Assembly: GCF_030864355.1 (NCBI RefSeq)
Contig: NC_083395.1
Coordinates: 434,001 to 498,000 of the forward strand
DNA length: 64,000 nucleotides
DNA from: Cutaneotrichosporon cavernicola
Lineage: Eukaryota > Basidiomycota > Tremellomycetes > Trichosporonales > Trichosporonaceae
Direction: 5' to 3'
Made by a program: the position numbers and the translations under genes. The stretch's first letter is position 1, and the number at the start of each line of letters is the position of its first letter. The notes under the pieces are model-generated. The model ran no database searches. It was not told the DNA's origin and saw only the letters and a list, made by a program, of their open reading frames with translations. Positions 1-10,600 of this stretch are shown here, piece after piece.

Positions 1-537
1 GAGGCCGAGGAGGAGGACGAAGCCGAGGTGACTGTCCAGGTCATTGTCGAGACGCAGGAGGCCGAGGTTAAGCCCGACGCCGACGCCGAGCCTGCAGCCG
101 TGCCTGAAGCTGAGCAAGTCGCCGTATCGGCCGACGGCGAGCGCCGGAAGCGCAAGCCCAGACCGCGCAAGAAGGAGGACGGCGCGGGCGGCGTGGGCAA
201 GGGCAAGCCCGTCGACGACGAGGGGTTCGAGGTCAAGACTGCGCGGCGGGCGAGTACGCAGCGCGGGCGTGGGCGTGGACGTGGGCGTGGGGGTGGTGAG
301 TGCATCCAGAAGCTAGAGCTAATCCCAGCTCGCGAGGGTGGGCGTCAGGGCGAGCGCGAGCCTCGTGAAGGAGGCGAGCGGCGTAAGACTGAGAACAAGG
401 AGGGCAAGGAGAATGAGCAACGACGCGGTCCGCGCAAGGACAACGCGCCCAAGGATAAGCCCAAGGAGACGAAACCCAAGCCGTCAATTTACAAGGCCGT
501 GCAGCCTGGCGCGCCTGTTTCGGTGCCCATTCTGTGA
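1..537 (+). CDS. C-terminal part of an unidentified RGR-rich basic/acidic protein (5' end outside window)
   Basis: The reading frame is open from base 1 to the TGA at 535-537, so the start lies upstream. The visible part begins acidic (Glu/Ala), passes a basic stretch (RRKRKPRPRKK), a DDEGFEV motif and an RGRGRGRG tract, and ends in a Lys/Glu/Pro-rich tail finishing in VPIL. An intron at about 296-328 (33 nt, GTGAGT...GCTAATCCCAG) is likely: its translation (ECIQKLELIP) breaks an otherwise RG/RE-rich run, and removing it keeps the frame. RG-rich tails of this kind are common in RNA-binding proteins, but no domain is visible, so no function is assigned. It converges on the securin-like gene, 122 bases apart. 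Confidence 0.7.
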   Translation, partial: EAEEEDEAEVTVQVIVETQEAEVKPDADAEPAAVPEAEQVAVSADGERRKRKPRPRKKEDGAGGVGKGKPVDDEGFEVKTARRASTQRGRGRGRGRGGGECIQKLELIPAREGGRQGEREPREGGERRKTENKEGKENEQRRGPRKDNAPKDKPKETKPKPSIYKAVQPGAPVSVPIL

Positions 538-659
538 GAGACAGGGAGAGACAGAGACCGAGGGAGATGGACAAGCGACACCATGGTCGATATGCATGAG
601 AAGTTACAACTGGTACAGGCGAACGGGATGGAATGTGGATCCCGGAAACATGGCGAATT

Positions 660-2601
660 TTAGCTGTTGTCGTCGGCACCAGGGCCGTCAAACGACGCGT
701 CAAAACTCGTGTGGAACGAGTCGTCAAAGCTCGAGTCAACCTCAGTGCGTTCCGAGATGCGTCCGAGGCGGCGGTTCGCGAACGTGATGACGAGGCGGTC
801 GGGCTGGCCGCCGGGAGGTGTGGGCACCAAGTCGACTGGCTGGGCGAGGGGAGACATCTCTATGTGTTCCTCAGGCGTCGAGGACGCGAGTGATGGCAGG
901 GCGGCCGTGAGTGCAGCAAAGTCGAATACGTCGTCGCGGAGAGGTGAGCTAGTGAGTCGCGGCGACATGAGCGGCGACATGAGTGTCGGCGTGAGGGAGA
1001 GGGGGTGTAAGGTCGCGGGGGAAAGGATGAGGGGCGACTTGACGGGTGCGAGGGCGAGAGCGGAAGCGGAAGCGTCTGATTCGGGCTTAGGGACATCTAA
1101 CGAGGCGTCGACGTCGGGCTCCTTCTCGTTCTTCGGCCCGTCGTCGATCTTTGGCGCATTCTCAAACTTGTCGGTCACCTTCTCAACCTGGTCATCGTCC
1201 ATCTTGCCGTCGTCCTCGACCTCCTCGACCCTCTCGGCCTTCTCGTCAAGCACCCCGAGGTCGAGGTCGAGCATGTCGTTCCCGACAGCAGGGAGTGCGG
1301 GGCCTGGGGAGACAGGACGCACGGGGGCCCTCACTGCCTTGATGATGCGGGGGGGAAGGCGCGTGAACCGCGACGTTGGGGTGCTGGTGGCGGAGCGGGT
1401 GGTAGTGCCAGCCGGCCCACTGGTGCGAGTGGCAGTACGCACAGCCGCGGCGGTGGCTGGGCGCACGGGCCGCGTGTTGGACGTGGCGGCCGTGCTGGCA
1501 GGCGATGGGCCGGAGCGGACCGTGGTCGCCGATGCGGCGCGAGGGGCGGCAAGAGGCACGCGGGCGGGGGCAGAGTTTGTTGACGGACGGACTGGGGCAC
1601 GTGCCGTTATGGGAGCTCTAGTCGCTGTGGTCGACGTGGGACGCTTTAGCGCATCAGTCGCCGACGGGGGCCGCGCGCGGGCCGCTGACGAGGTCGTCGG
1701 ACGGACAGCACCCGTAGCGGTGGCGGGTCGCGTGGCTGTGGTGCGACTGGCCCCAATCACCGATCTGCTCGTCGTCGTGGTTGCACCTGCCCGTTGTGCG
1801 GGTACGCGTGCAGTTTCCTTGGCCTCGTTTGTCATTTTCTTCTTTTGAAGAAGAGGGTGGTTGAGGCAATGGTCTGGAACAAGAGTAATTGTAGAAGAAA
1901 AGGGTTCAACATCCATCAAGTCGCGTGGCGGGGAAGGTGGGGAAGGTGGGGTGCGAAGACTCATCGGGCGGATCTGGGCCAGTGTCACCATCGTCTCCAC
2001 CACGTTTGGTACGCTGTCCGACCATTCGGGAACGTACGGCCTATCCACCGCTGTCGGGGCCGCATACTCGAGCTCAAAGTCGTCCTCAGCCACAATCTCT
2101 ATCTGCTCCACCTCGGCCTCGAGGATCGAGTCGAGTGAGATATCGGCGTCCTCGTGCGGCGGGGTCTGAAGACTTGCGCGTGACCGCCGCCGCGTCCGCT
2201 GTGCGCTAGGAAGTGGGACAGGTGGCTCATCGTGGTAGATAAGTGGGGCGGGGGTGCGCATATGCCGCGGACCGGGCGTCTTCATGTGGCTAGGGCCAGG
2301 GGTCTTGAGCCGCAGCGGCACCTTCTTCTCCTTCTTGCCCTCGTCCTGGAATAACCGCTTTGGCGCTACTGTCAGCATAGCCAGTATTGGGCCTACCAAT
2401 GTCCTCGGACGGCTGCTGGACTTGTACGTTGCGGTCGACTGTGCGTGCGCCGAGGGCCCGGCCAGAGGGACCGGCCTTGCCGAGCGGAGCACGAGATGGC
2501 GTCTTGGATGGGAGCGCACCTGCATTCTCCTTATCTAGGCGTGCGCGGCGCGTCGTACCGGGCGCGTTGCGCGTATGGGGTTGTGCCTGGGGCATGAACA
2601 T
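660..2601 (-). CDS. Securin-like protein with KEN box and D-box, long disordered tail
   Basis: Two exons are proposed, 2601-2397 and 2368-660 (637 aa). The start MFMPQ is the first ATG of the exon 1 frame, with another ATG two codons on. The N-terminus has a KEN box (residues 24-26) followed by KTPSRAPL, an RxxL destruction-box-like element. Further on are KTPGP/RTPAP repeats and an acidic segment, ELEYAAPTAVDRPYVPEW, resembling the acidic motif of fungal securins. Securins are APC/C substrates that inhibit separase until anaphase. From about residue 260 the protein becomes a Thr/Arg/Ala/Pro-rich disordered region of roughly 380 aa, ending in Asp/Ser/Phe repeats, longer than I would expect for a securin. 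The intron is only 28 nt (or 31 with the tandem CAGTAG acceptor). Alternative: another APC/C substrate. The securin call is inference. Confidence 0.5.
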
Positions 2602-3346
2602 GGCGTTGGGAAGGTGCGTGGTGTTGGTTGGTGGAAGTCGGAATTGAATTGATGGGATACGGAAGGGTACAGCTGGCAGGAGTAACAAGACTGTATGCAA
2701 TATTGAGTAAACAAGAGGATTGTAGTTGTTGAATGGATTGGTTGTTTGGTTGTTGGATGTTGGATGTTGGATGTTGTTATCTCTGAATGTTATGTTGGGT
2801 GGCGAGATGAGTTACGACTAGAGAGATATCAGTCGCGTCAAGTTGCCACATGAGAATTGAGGTATATTTCCGAAATTAATGCCGCAAGTGTCGTCCGCCG
2901 GCATGGAAAGCGAGCACTACTCGCCATACAGAGCCACCTCCAACCCACCCCTCGACCCCTCATCAACCACCTGCCAGGTGCGTCACCGCTACCTCGGAGA
3001 CGCCGAGAGAGCACAGAGTAGAGCTGAAGGAATAAATGCTGACGCTTGATCAAACTCCGACGCCGAACTCACGCACAACATCTCAATCTCAACCTTGATC
3101 CAACCTCGAAACATCGAAACTGCCCCTTACACCCCAACCCCTCGGTCTCTGCCGATGCCGGTCCGCGCGTGCCGACTGTCGCTACCTCTGTTCCATCTCT
3201 AATGATGATGATAACGACGATGATGATGATGGCAACGATGATCACTCGACGATGATGCGCCCCCACTGGACATGGTTGTCACCCCCGATCGGTCACCGGC
3301 CTCAACTTGCAACTCTGGCTCTTCTCGTGCAGCCGTCAAAACAAGC
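2602..3346. promoter_or_regulatory. Divergent intergenic region, securin-like / EGD1
   Basis: About 745 bases between two divergent start codons. It holds a short TTGGATGTTGGATG-type repeat around 2740-2775, an ATG/GAT-rich microsatellite near 3200-3260, and TC-rich leader sequence before EGD1. No convincing extra gene is seen. The short ORFs on both strands here are low-complexity. Confidence 0.5.
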
Positions 3347-4101
3347 ATGGACAAGGACAAGCTCGCCAAGCTCCAGGCTCAGGTCCGCATTGGTACGTCG
3401 CGCGCGCAGCACTCGACGAGCGCTAGTTTGTTTGTTTGGTTGAATGCTGACGCTGCTGCAATTGACTTTTGACTCGACATGGCACCTCCACTCCGTCTTC
3501 CATTCACTCGTCTTCACTCGTCTCCACATCCTCGCGTCACTTGGGTCTACAGGCGGCAAGGGCACTCCCCGTCGCAAGCAGGTCAAGAAGTCGGTGACTT
3601 CGGCGCAGGGCGACGACCGCAAGCTCCAGGCCGCGCTCAAGAAGCTCGGCGTCTCGCCCATCCAGGGCGTTGAGGAGGTCAACATGTTCAAGGAGGACGG
3701 CAACGTGCTTCACTTTGGCGCGCCGAAGGGTGGGTGTTGGTTCTTGGCCCTTCTCCAGCTCTCTCATCGCGCTCTGCTCATCTCATCCTCATCTTGTCTC
3801 AACTTTGCTAACCCTAGTCGCCGTCCACGCCGCGCTCCCCTCGAACACACTCGCAGTCTACGGCCCCGGCCAGACTAAGGAGCTCACCGAGCTCGTTCCC
3901 GGCATCCTTAACCAGCTCGGCCCCGACTCGCTCGCCAACCTCCGCCGCCTCGCCGAGTCGTACCAGACGCTCACGCAGCGCCAGGCCGACGCCGCCAAGG
4001 GGAAGGACGGTGAGGTCGGTGACGAGGACGACATCCCCGACCTGGTGGAGAACTTTGACGAGGCGGAGAAGAAGGTGGCCGACCTCGAGGAGCTCGAGTA
4101 G
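3347..4101 (+). CDS. EGD1: Nascent polypeptide-associated complex subunit beta
   Basis: Three exons, 3347-3392, 3553-3729 and 3818-4101, give 168 aa, a normal length for the family. The protein starts [24 protein letters not shown] at residue level; the RRK(X)nKK ribosome-contact motif is characteristic of beta-NAC and is split by intron 1 inside the RIGG codons. The NAC domain (about residues 35-100, with [10 protein letters not shown] and LHFGAPK) follows, then an acidic tail ([11 protein letters not shown]). Beta-NAC pairs with alpha-NAC at the ribosomal exit tunnel, shields nascent chains and helps target mitochondrial proteins. Intron 1 is 160 nt and intron 2 is 88 nt, both long compared with most introns here; neither shows C and D boxes. 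Confidence 0.95.
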
Positions 4102-4714
4102 GGTTTGTAGGTTGTGATGTTACAGCCGTGTACCGACCCGGCGAGGCTGCGAAGACGCGAGCGAAGACTGGAGCAAAGCGAGAGTCGAGCGTCGGAGGAT
4201 ATGGGGGGTTTGGAGGAGAGAGGTGAGGGGCGCTGGGAACGTTCGGACAAGGAGAGAGCCTCAGTCGCACGACATCTGCCTGTCAGTTGCCCGAGTCGAG
4301 GCGAGCGAGTGTCGTAGATCGTAGGGCATAACGACACACCACAACCCTGTTAGTCAAAGGGAGTATGAGGAGCAGAGGTGCGTGTCTCCGTTTCGCTGGG
4401 CCTACTCGTCTTCAGTTGGTACCTGCTCGTCTTGGTCTTGGACTCGTGGTGGGGGCACTGTGAGCCAATGTCATGATGGAGTGAGATTCACAACGCTGAG
4501 TACACAACGTACGGTGTACAGCATACGGCGTCAGATCTCAGACTATCACTTCCAATATCGCTATGTTCCTGACTGGAAGAGAAGGGCAAGACGACTGGTT
4601 CCGTTTGAACAACGAGTCAGGGGGTAGGTAGTACTAAATATGCAGAATCACCATCGAGGCGATCCATGCATATTCTACATCTCTGTCATACTCCATTTCT
4701 CCCTCTAGCGTCCA
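4102..4714. other. Intergenic, no gene seen
   Basis: 3' flank of EGD1 and of the decayed CAP10-like gene. The first 200 bases are rich in GCGAG/GCGAAG motifs that recur in other non-coding parts of the window. No ORF with coding character was found. Confidence 0.5.
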
Positions 4715-5175
4715 CTACGACTGATAACTCACTGTCCCCCGGTCGTCAGCCTCAAGCCGCGCATACTCGAGCACCATCCGCAGCATGTATGCATGCATGT
4801 CCTCCCATCACCTGTGGGTGTGTGCCAAGTGTACGGCCGACTCTGCGGTATCGCGGGCAGCGTCCTGGGTGCTCATGAGGTACGAGAGGGCGTCGAATAG
4901 CTCGCTGTAGTCTGTTTAGACGGCTGGAGTTAGATTGAGAGGAAGAAGGTTTGGAAGCTGATCTCTTGACGACCATTCGACCAAAGCGCGACTACCGAGA
5001 TTCAACTTGACTCTGCGCTACTCCTTCCTCAACCCTTCCTAACTCTCTCTTCTCTCTCTGATCCTCCTCCTCCTCCTCCTCCTCCTCCTCCTCCTCCTCC
5101 TCCTCCTCCTCCTCCTCCTCCTCCTCCTCCTCCTCCTCCTCCTCCTCCTCCTCCTCCTCCTCCTCCTCCTACTCC

Positions 5176-5206
<31 letters not shown>

Positions 5207-5797
5207 CCACCTCCTCACGCTGCCTGTATTCACTGACACCGCCGAAGCTGGCGCGCATCCTGTTCTTCCGCTTCTTCTTCTCCCGCCCCAGCTTTCACTC
5301 TAACTCCCTCTCAAACTATATATTTGCCCTCTTCCATCCCGCGCACCTCCACTCACACGAGTGCACGGAGTGCACTAGGTGTGCCTTCCACCCCAACGTA
5401 ATACCGGTGGCAGTACTCGCTGACCGCTGGCCCCAACGTCTTTGACTGACGGCGGAGGAGCAAGCCCCACCGCCGCTGACCGCGGTCAATCAGCTCGTCG
5501 ATGGGATGTTCGGCGCTCATCCGTTTGGAATTTATGCCAAAGCCCTTGATCAACCCATCTGGAGCGAAATCGAGCGACAGGCGGTCTCGAGGGCTAGGGT
5601 ATTCTGTAGTTGCGGTGTTCGGTCACTGAGTGGGGGATGAAGAAGAGGATGGCGACGAAGAGGACCCCAAAGAGGGTGAGTCGGAGTGCGCGCCGCCCGC
5701 AATATATATATCCTAGCGCTTCAAGTGCAGCATGGCTGTGAAGAGAGAGGAGATTAATCTCTCCTCTCTGAGATGATGTTACGACTGAACTGACCAT
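4715..5797 (-). pseudogene. Decayed CAP10/GT90-family glycosyltransferase
   Basis: Two conserved ends of a CAP10-type protein lie on the minus strand with the catalytic middle gone. The N-terminal part has a signal-anchor segment (RLTLFGVLFVAILFFIP, around 5610-5700) and, in a frame shifted by one, the motif HPIDELIDRGQRRW followed by RRQSKTLGPAVSEY (about 5400-5510), typical of the family region before PPKGFDxW. That next motif is missing and the frame stops at 5353. The C-terminal part (4912-4715) reads DYSELFDALSYL, then an in-frame TGA at 4808-4810, then WEDMHAYMLRMVLEYARLEA and a stop at 4715, matching the family's C-terminal helix. A CTAAACAG acceptor precedes it without a matching donor. 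Family knowledge: GT90 members act in the Golgi; Cryptococcus CAP10 and the CXT1 xylosyltransferase serve capsule and glycan synthesis. Frameshift, nonsense codon and large deletion indicate a dead gene. Confidence 0.75.
5062..5203. repeat. (TCC) about 36 plus (CAT)9 compound microsatellite
   Basis: A pure TCC run of about 108 bases (5062-5169) is followed, after ACTCCT, by nine CAT units (5177-5203). It lies between the two surviving ends of the CAP10-like relic. On the minus strand it would encode Glu/Asp runs, but a TAG separates the Asp and Glu blocks, so it is not part of a living ORF. Confidence 0.95.
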
Positions 5798-7660
5798 GGC
5801 CGATGCGCAGACCTCTCTTCGCCACCTCCTCGCTTACACTTGTGGTATGTGGTATATGTCACTCATCGCCTCTTGTCATTCGTCACACTTGTCTCGTTGC
5901 TTAGCTCATGGCATGTCGCACACTCCACTTATACAACTTCCGGCAATAATTTTTGACAATCGTGACTATTCGGCTTCCAACTCGTGCGCGCCGACCGCCG
6001 CTTTTTGCGGACCACAGCTATGCAGTTGTTCTCTTGCGCAGACACTCGCAACATCATCCATTATGCCTGGCAAGCGCTACACAACTCCAGAGCGCATTTC
6101 ATTTGGTGCAGATGCGCAGTACTTGTTGCCTGTAAAGTGTGGATCGGTGCGGCCAAGCCTGGTGGAAGGCGGGAAGCAGTCGAACCTCCAAGTACAAGTT
6201 AGTTAAGTGTTCGGTCTAAGCCAGAGAGTGCTCCAAGTGTAACTGTCTTCTTTCTCTCAGTCACGGGTGCATCGACAAAGTAGTTAGGGGTCCAAAGGAT
6301 GTCTTATATGTAGTCATGTCCAACTTTGGAGTAGCTATAGACAGCTATGAAACATGCAGGTGATTGCTATTTTGTATGCGGGTGGTTGTCATCACATATT
6401 CAAGGATCCTGCAATCCATCTCTCAGTCTTTAGTAGATTGCGGCAGGGTGCAGAAGATTGTTGAGGTGTTTCTGTCAGGAGTCTGTATGTTGCGGGGTTG
6501 TCGCCAGCAATGTCTAACTGTGTAGAGGATCGCAGTGTGTTGCTAGTACGTTGCTACCAGTTGCTAGTGAGTTGCCATCGACTATCAGCAAGTTTGCGAG
6601 ATGTTGCAGAACTTTGCGGATAGTTGCAGACGATAGACATCGTATCTTCTCACCCACTCACCCTGGAAGAGCTCTGGGAAGCAGTACAGATGTGTGGCTT
6701 GAAATTCCAAAGGCATTCGTTAAGAAGCTTGTCCTCAGTATCTACCAAAGAAAAAGGGCTGTGGAGAAGGCTCGTGGCGGTGCCATCAGCTGGTCCTGTG
6801 TGTGTGTGTCGTGAAACAGATGTATTGCTGACACGCCAGTCAATGTTCCTGTGGATTTATAGAATGAATGCATAGAATTGAATGCACTGCAGGACGCCGC
6901 GTGCGAGCGATTCGAACGCGGCGCCGCCACAGTCGCTCGTTTTGGTTGAATTATTGCCGCTTCAGAAAGTGCTCCCGAACTTGCAACTGCAATGTAAATT
7001 TGATACCATACAAAGTATGCTTCCGTTTCTCAGCTTGAACCGGATTACCCCATTGGACGCCGGTACGCCGATACGCGGACCCCTTCATGACGTCATTTCA
7101 CCTTTGCTCCCTGCTCTTTGACACATCATTGTCAATGACCAACGTCAACTCTCCTCGCTGAACCACACGTTCTTGGCGTTGCAGGACCCACAATCCGGCC
7201 CGCAACGCAGCTCTTGCATCCCAGCTACTGAATGGCAGCAACATTCAGGCTCCCTGAGTAGCACCTCATCCAGCGGTTTCATCGGCGTGCACCGAGGGTG
7301 GAGCGCTGCGCAGCCAGGTCCGAGGCCAGAGCCACGGACGTCATTGACTCGGTCATTAATTAACATCGTCTCCATCTCGACGCCATTCCCGCCTTCGCTA
7401 TCACTTCTCTCAACAGCGCCAGCACTCTTTCAAAGAGGCTTGGCGTTGCCTCTCGACAATCTCGATTCGAAACACCACTCCACGTTGCTTAATCCTCTCT
7501 CTTTCACTCGTCACGACATAACCACCTTCCCCTTCACCCTTCCCTACCATTCATTCCCCTTCCTTCAAAACAAACCCAGCCTCTCCTTATTTGCATCCTC
7601 TCCGTTTCCCTCAACCAATCCGCCCACACCTCAATCTTCCCTACACCACAACACTCCACC
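5798..7660. other. Gene-poor 1.9 kb interval upstream of PLD1
   Basis: No ORF here has recognisable coding character. The stretch is less GC-rich than its neighbours, and 6480-6640 is dense in GTTGC/TTGCGG words. A 136-codon frame from ATG 5796 is not homologous to anything I recognise. The last 400 bases before PLD1 are CT-rich with many TTCCC/CCTTC blocks, as expected for a 5' leader. No long terminal repeat or transposase was seen. Confidence 0.45.
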
Positions 7661-10600
7661 ATGTTTGAGGAGCCGGGGTCCGCCGCCCCAGCGCAACATA
7701 AATCCATGGTCGTGGAAGATACGATCCAGCACCTCGGCGAACATTTCACCGACGTGGTTGACTTGAACAAGGACTTCAAGTTCTCCGCTTCAAAGGAGGT
7801 GTCTAATGTCGACGACGAGGCCAGTACCGCCATCCCAGACTCTGGGCTTAAGAAGAACCTCTCCTCCAACGGGGGGTACGCAAACGGCAAGAGCGTGCGG
7901 CGCGAATCGCCGTCCGACGTGAACTCGTTGCGGAGCAAGGACGCCGTCACTGCCGAAAACGGGGACAGCGTCCCCAATGTCGTCATGGCCACCCAGGACA
8001 AGCGGCTCAAGTCTGTACCTCACGTCGACGCCTCCACTCATCCCGAGGCCGTTGGAGATGGCGTCCGAGAAGGGGTACACATACCCCACGAGCGCGAACT
8101 GCCTATAGGCCCACGGGGCGACGCTGTCGAATCTGAGACCACGGTGCGCCAGCAGGAAGGCGCGAGGGGACGGGGCGCTGGCCAGCACGAGGAGCGGCTC
8201 AGCACCAACCTCGTCGAGGGACAGTCGGGCGTGCCTGAGTACCGGCGCAGCCAGGTGTTTGCCGACGGTGAGCCCAAAGCGCTCATGCATACCGACATCG
8301 CTCCGCGCGAGCTCGACGAGATCGGACGCAAGACGACCGGCATTCCCGGCGTGCACCGTCAGCAACCACCTGGCCCACAAAACGACATTGAGCTAGCGCC
8401 CCGTGTCATGCATCTCCAGGTGAGTTTGCACGCTGTCGCGCGCTGACTTTTAGTTCCACAATGTCGAGAACGACCTGGGACAAAAGTCACGGCAGGGGCT
8501 GACCATCTCGCCTGACGGGGAGCACGAGTTTGTCGAGACACCACCCAGCTTCGTGACGACACCTGATGGGCAATGGCGTACTCCTATCAACCAGCTCGAG
8601 TTTGACCAAGAGTTTGCCGCTCAGGGCATTGGCCGTCTTCCCCCTGACACCGCGGATCGCTCGGACAGGAGGGGGAACGACCAGGGGTGGGAGGACGTTG
8701 ATGAGCAGCAGTCTCGCGACGGCGGGCAGTGGCGCACGGCCGCTGGCGCAAAGGTCGGTGAATCAAGCACTGCCCACCCCCTGAAGAAGCCAAGAATGAG
8801 AAAGCGGTTCACGGGATCGACCAGCGCATCCCCGATTGCTGACATTCCCGCGGAAGCATCGTCGTCAACACAAGCGGAACGACGACATGGCGGGCGCAAG
8901 CTCATGCACCAATTCCGCCGCGTTAAGCACCACACAAAGCCTGCCAAGGTCGATGTTGGGGCACCGTCAATGACCAACGAGATGCTCGCAGGGCAGCTGC
9001 CCGTGATGATCCTCAAGACGTGGATGGATCGTGACGATGAGGGCCACCGCGCCGTCCCAGTCCTCCTTGGCAACCTCCGCTTTCGTATCGGCAACTCGGT
9101 CATCGCCCGCACCAGCGGGCGAAATAACAACAAGGAGCTGTACAAGATTGAGTGCGAGTACGGCGAAGGCGCCATCAAGTGGGTCGTCTACCACGACGTG
9201 TGGGACTTTCTTTCCCTCCACACACACTACAAGACCGCCAACCTTGGGCACCGTGTCACTGGTAGCAACGTGCGACATGTCGACATCCCCGACTTTCCGC
9301 GCAATGGTGAGCTTTATCGCTCTATGTGTGCTAACACTAGCGCTGCCTTACTGGGCACGTGATACGCAGACGGCGCTGAAGAAGCTCGCCGAGGAGCCGC
9401 ACAATGCGGAGAAGTCGGTAGCGCACCACGACCCCGAAAAGCAGCCGCAGCCTCCAGGCCGCCAAGACTCGACGCCCATCATCCCCGAAATGCTGCAGCA
9501 GTACCTCATCGACCTCATCCGCGCCGTCATGTTCCGGCCCGAGTCGACGCGCCTGTGTATATTCTTCGAGCTGTCAGCGCTGACCGTCGCGCTTGGGCCC
9601 CGCGGCGGCTTCCAAGGCAAAGCCGGCTTCCTCAAGTTGCCCGCAACCCAGGTCAGCCGCAAGAGCAACCAGCCCGGCTTGCTGCCCGGCAAGTGGAAAA
9701 TCTCCCGCTCGCCCAAGTGGTTCATTGTGCGCGAGTCGTACTGCATCGCGACCAACGGCCCAGCCGAGACAGACATTTACGATGTCTTCCTAATCGACAC
9801 GGACTTTGCCATTGAGCGGCCAAAGCGTGCCTACCGCAAAGGCCTGCACATGCTGTCCCACAAGGCGTGCGTTGATCGCACCTGTTTCACTGACAACTCC
9901 AGCAAGAGTGAAACTCCCGATGAGGACCCAGAAGCCCATGTGGACGACGAGAGAGGCGCCAACAAGGACGCATCACAACACACGTTCTACATTTCCAACG
10001 CCCAGCGCCGGCTGCGGCTGCAGGCGAAGAATGCTGTGAGTTGACCACCAGGCTGCACAGCTAACCGCAGCGAGCGATGCACCAGTTCATCGTGTCGATG
10101 GAGCGTGTGGCTATGCAATGCATATGGGCTGGCCGCAACCGTTTTGACTCGTTTGCCCCGATCCGGGTCAACGTCGCCGCGCAGTGGATGGTCGACGGCC
10201 GCGACTACTTCTGGAACCTCAGCCGCGCGATCAACATGGCCAAGACGCGAATCTACATCCACGACTGGTGGATTTCGCCAGAGTTCTACCTCCGCCGGCC
10301 CGGCGACGAGCGGTACCGCCTCGACAACCTGCTCAAGCGCAAGGCCGAGGAGGGTGTGCGCATCTTCATCATCATCTACAACGAAGTATTGACTAAGGCG
10401 ACGCCAGTGGCGAGCCAGTATGTCAAGCAGACACTCACCGGCTTGCATCCAAACATTATGATGCAGCGCTCGCCGTCGCACCTGCCCAACGGCACTTTCT
10501 ACTGGTCGCACCACGAGAAGCTATGCGTAATCGACGAAACGATTGCGTTTATGGGCGGCCTCGACCTGTGTTTCGGTCGCTGGGACACGAGCCAACACAT

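Noticed and set aside
233..739. Minus-strand 168-codon ORF opposite the RGR-rich gene
   Set aside because: Mirror of a GC-rich repetitive coding strand; no domain and poor composition.
3393..3552. snoRNA in the long first intron of EGD1
   Set aside because: No paired C (RUGAUGA) and D (CUGA) boxes with a terminal stem; no guide-like segment recognised.
5796..6206. 136-codon ORF starting MADAQTSLRHLL
   Set aside because: No recognisable domain, composition unlike coding DNA nearby, and it overlaps the promoter side of the GT90 relic. A possible intron with GTATGT...TTAG does not improve it.
6895..6930. Possible tRNA T-arm (ATTCGAA in a GC-rich stem)
   Set aside because: The stem pairs for only about three bases and no A box or acceptor stem fits at the right distance.
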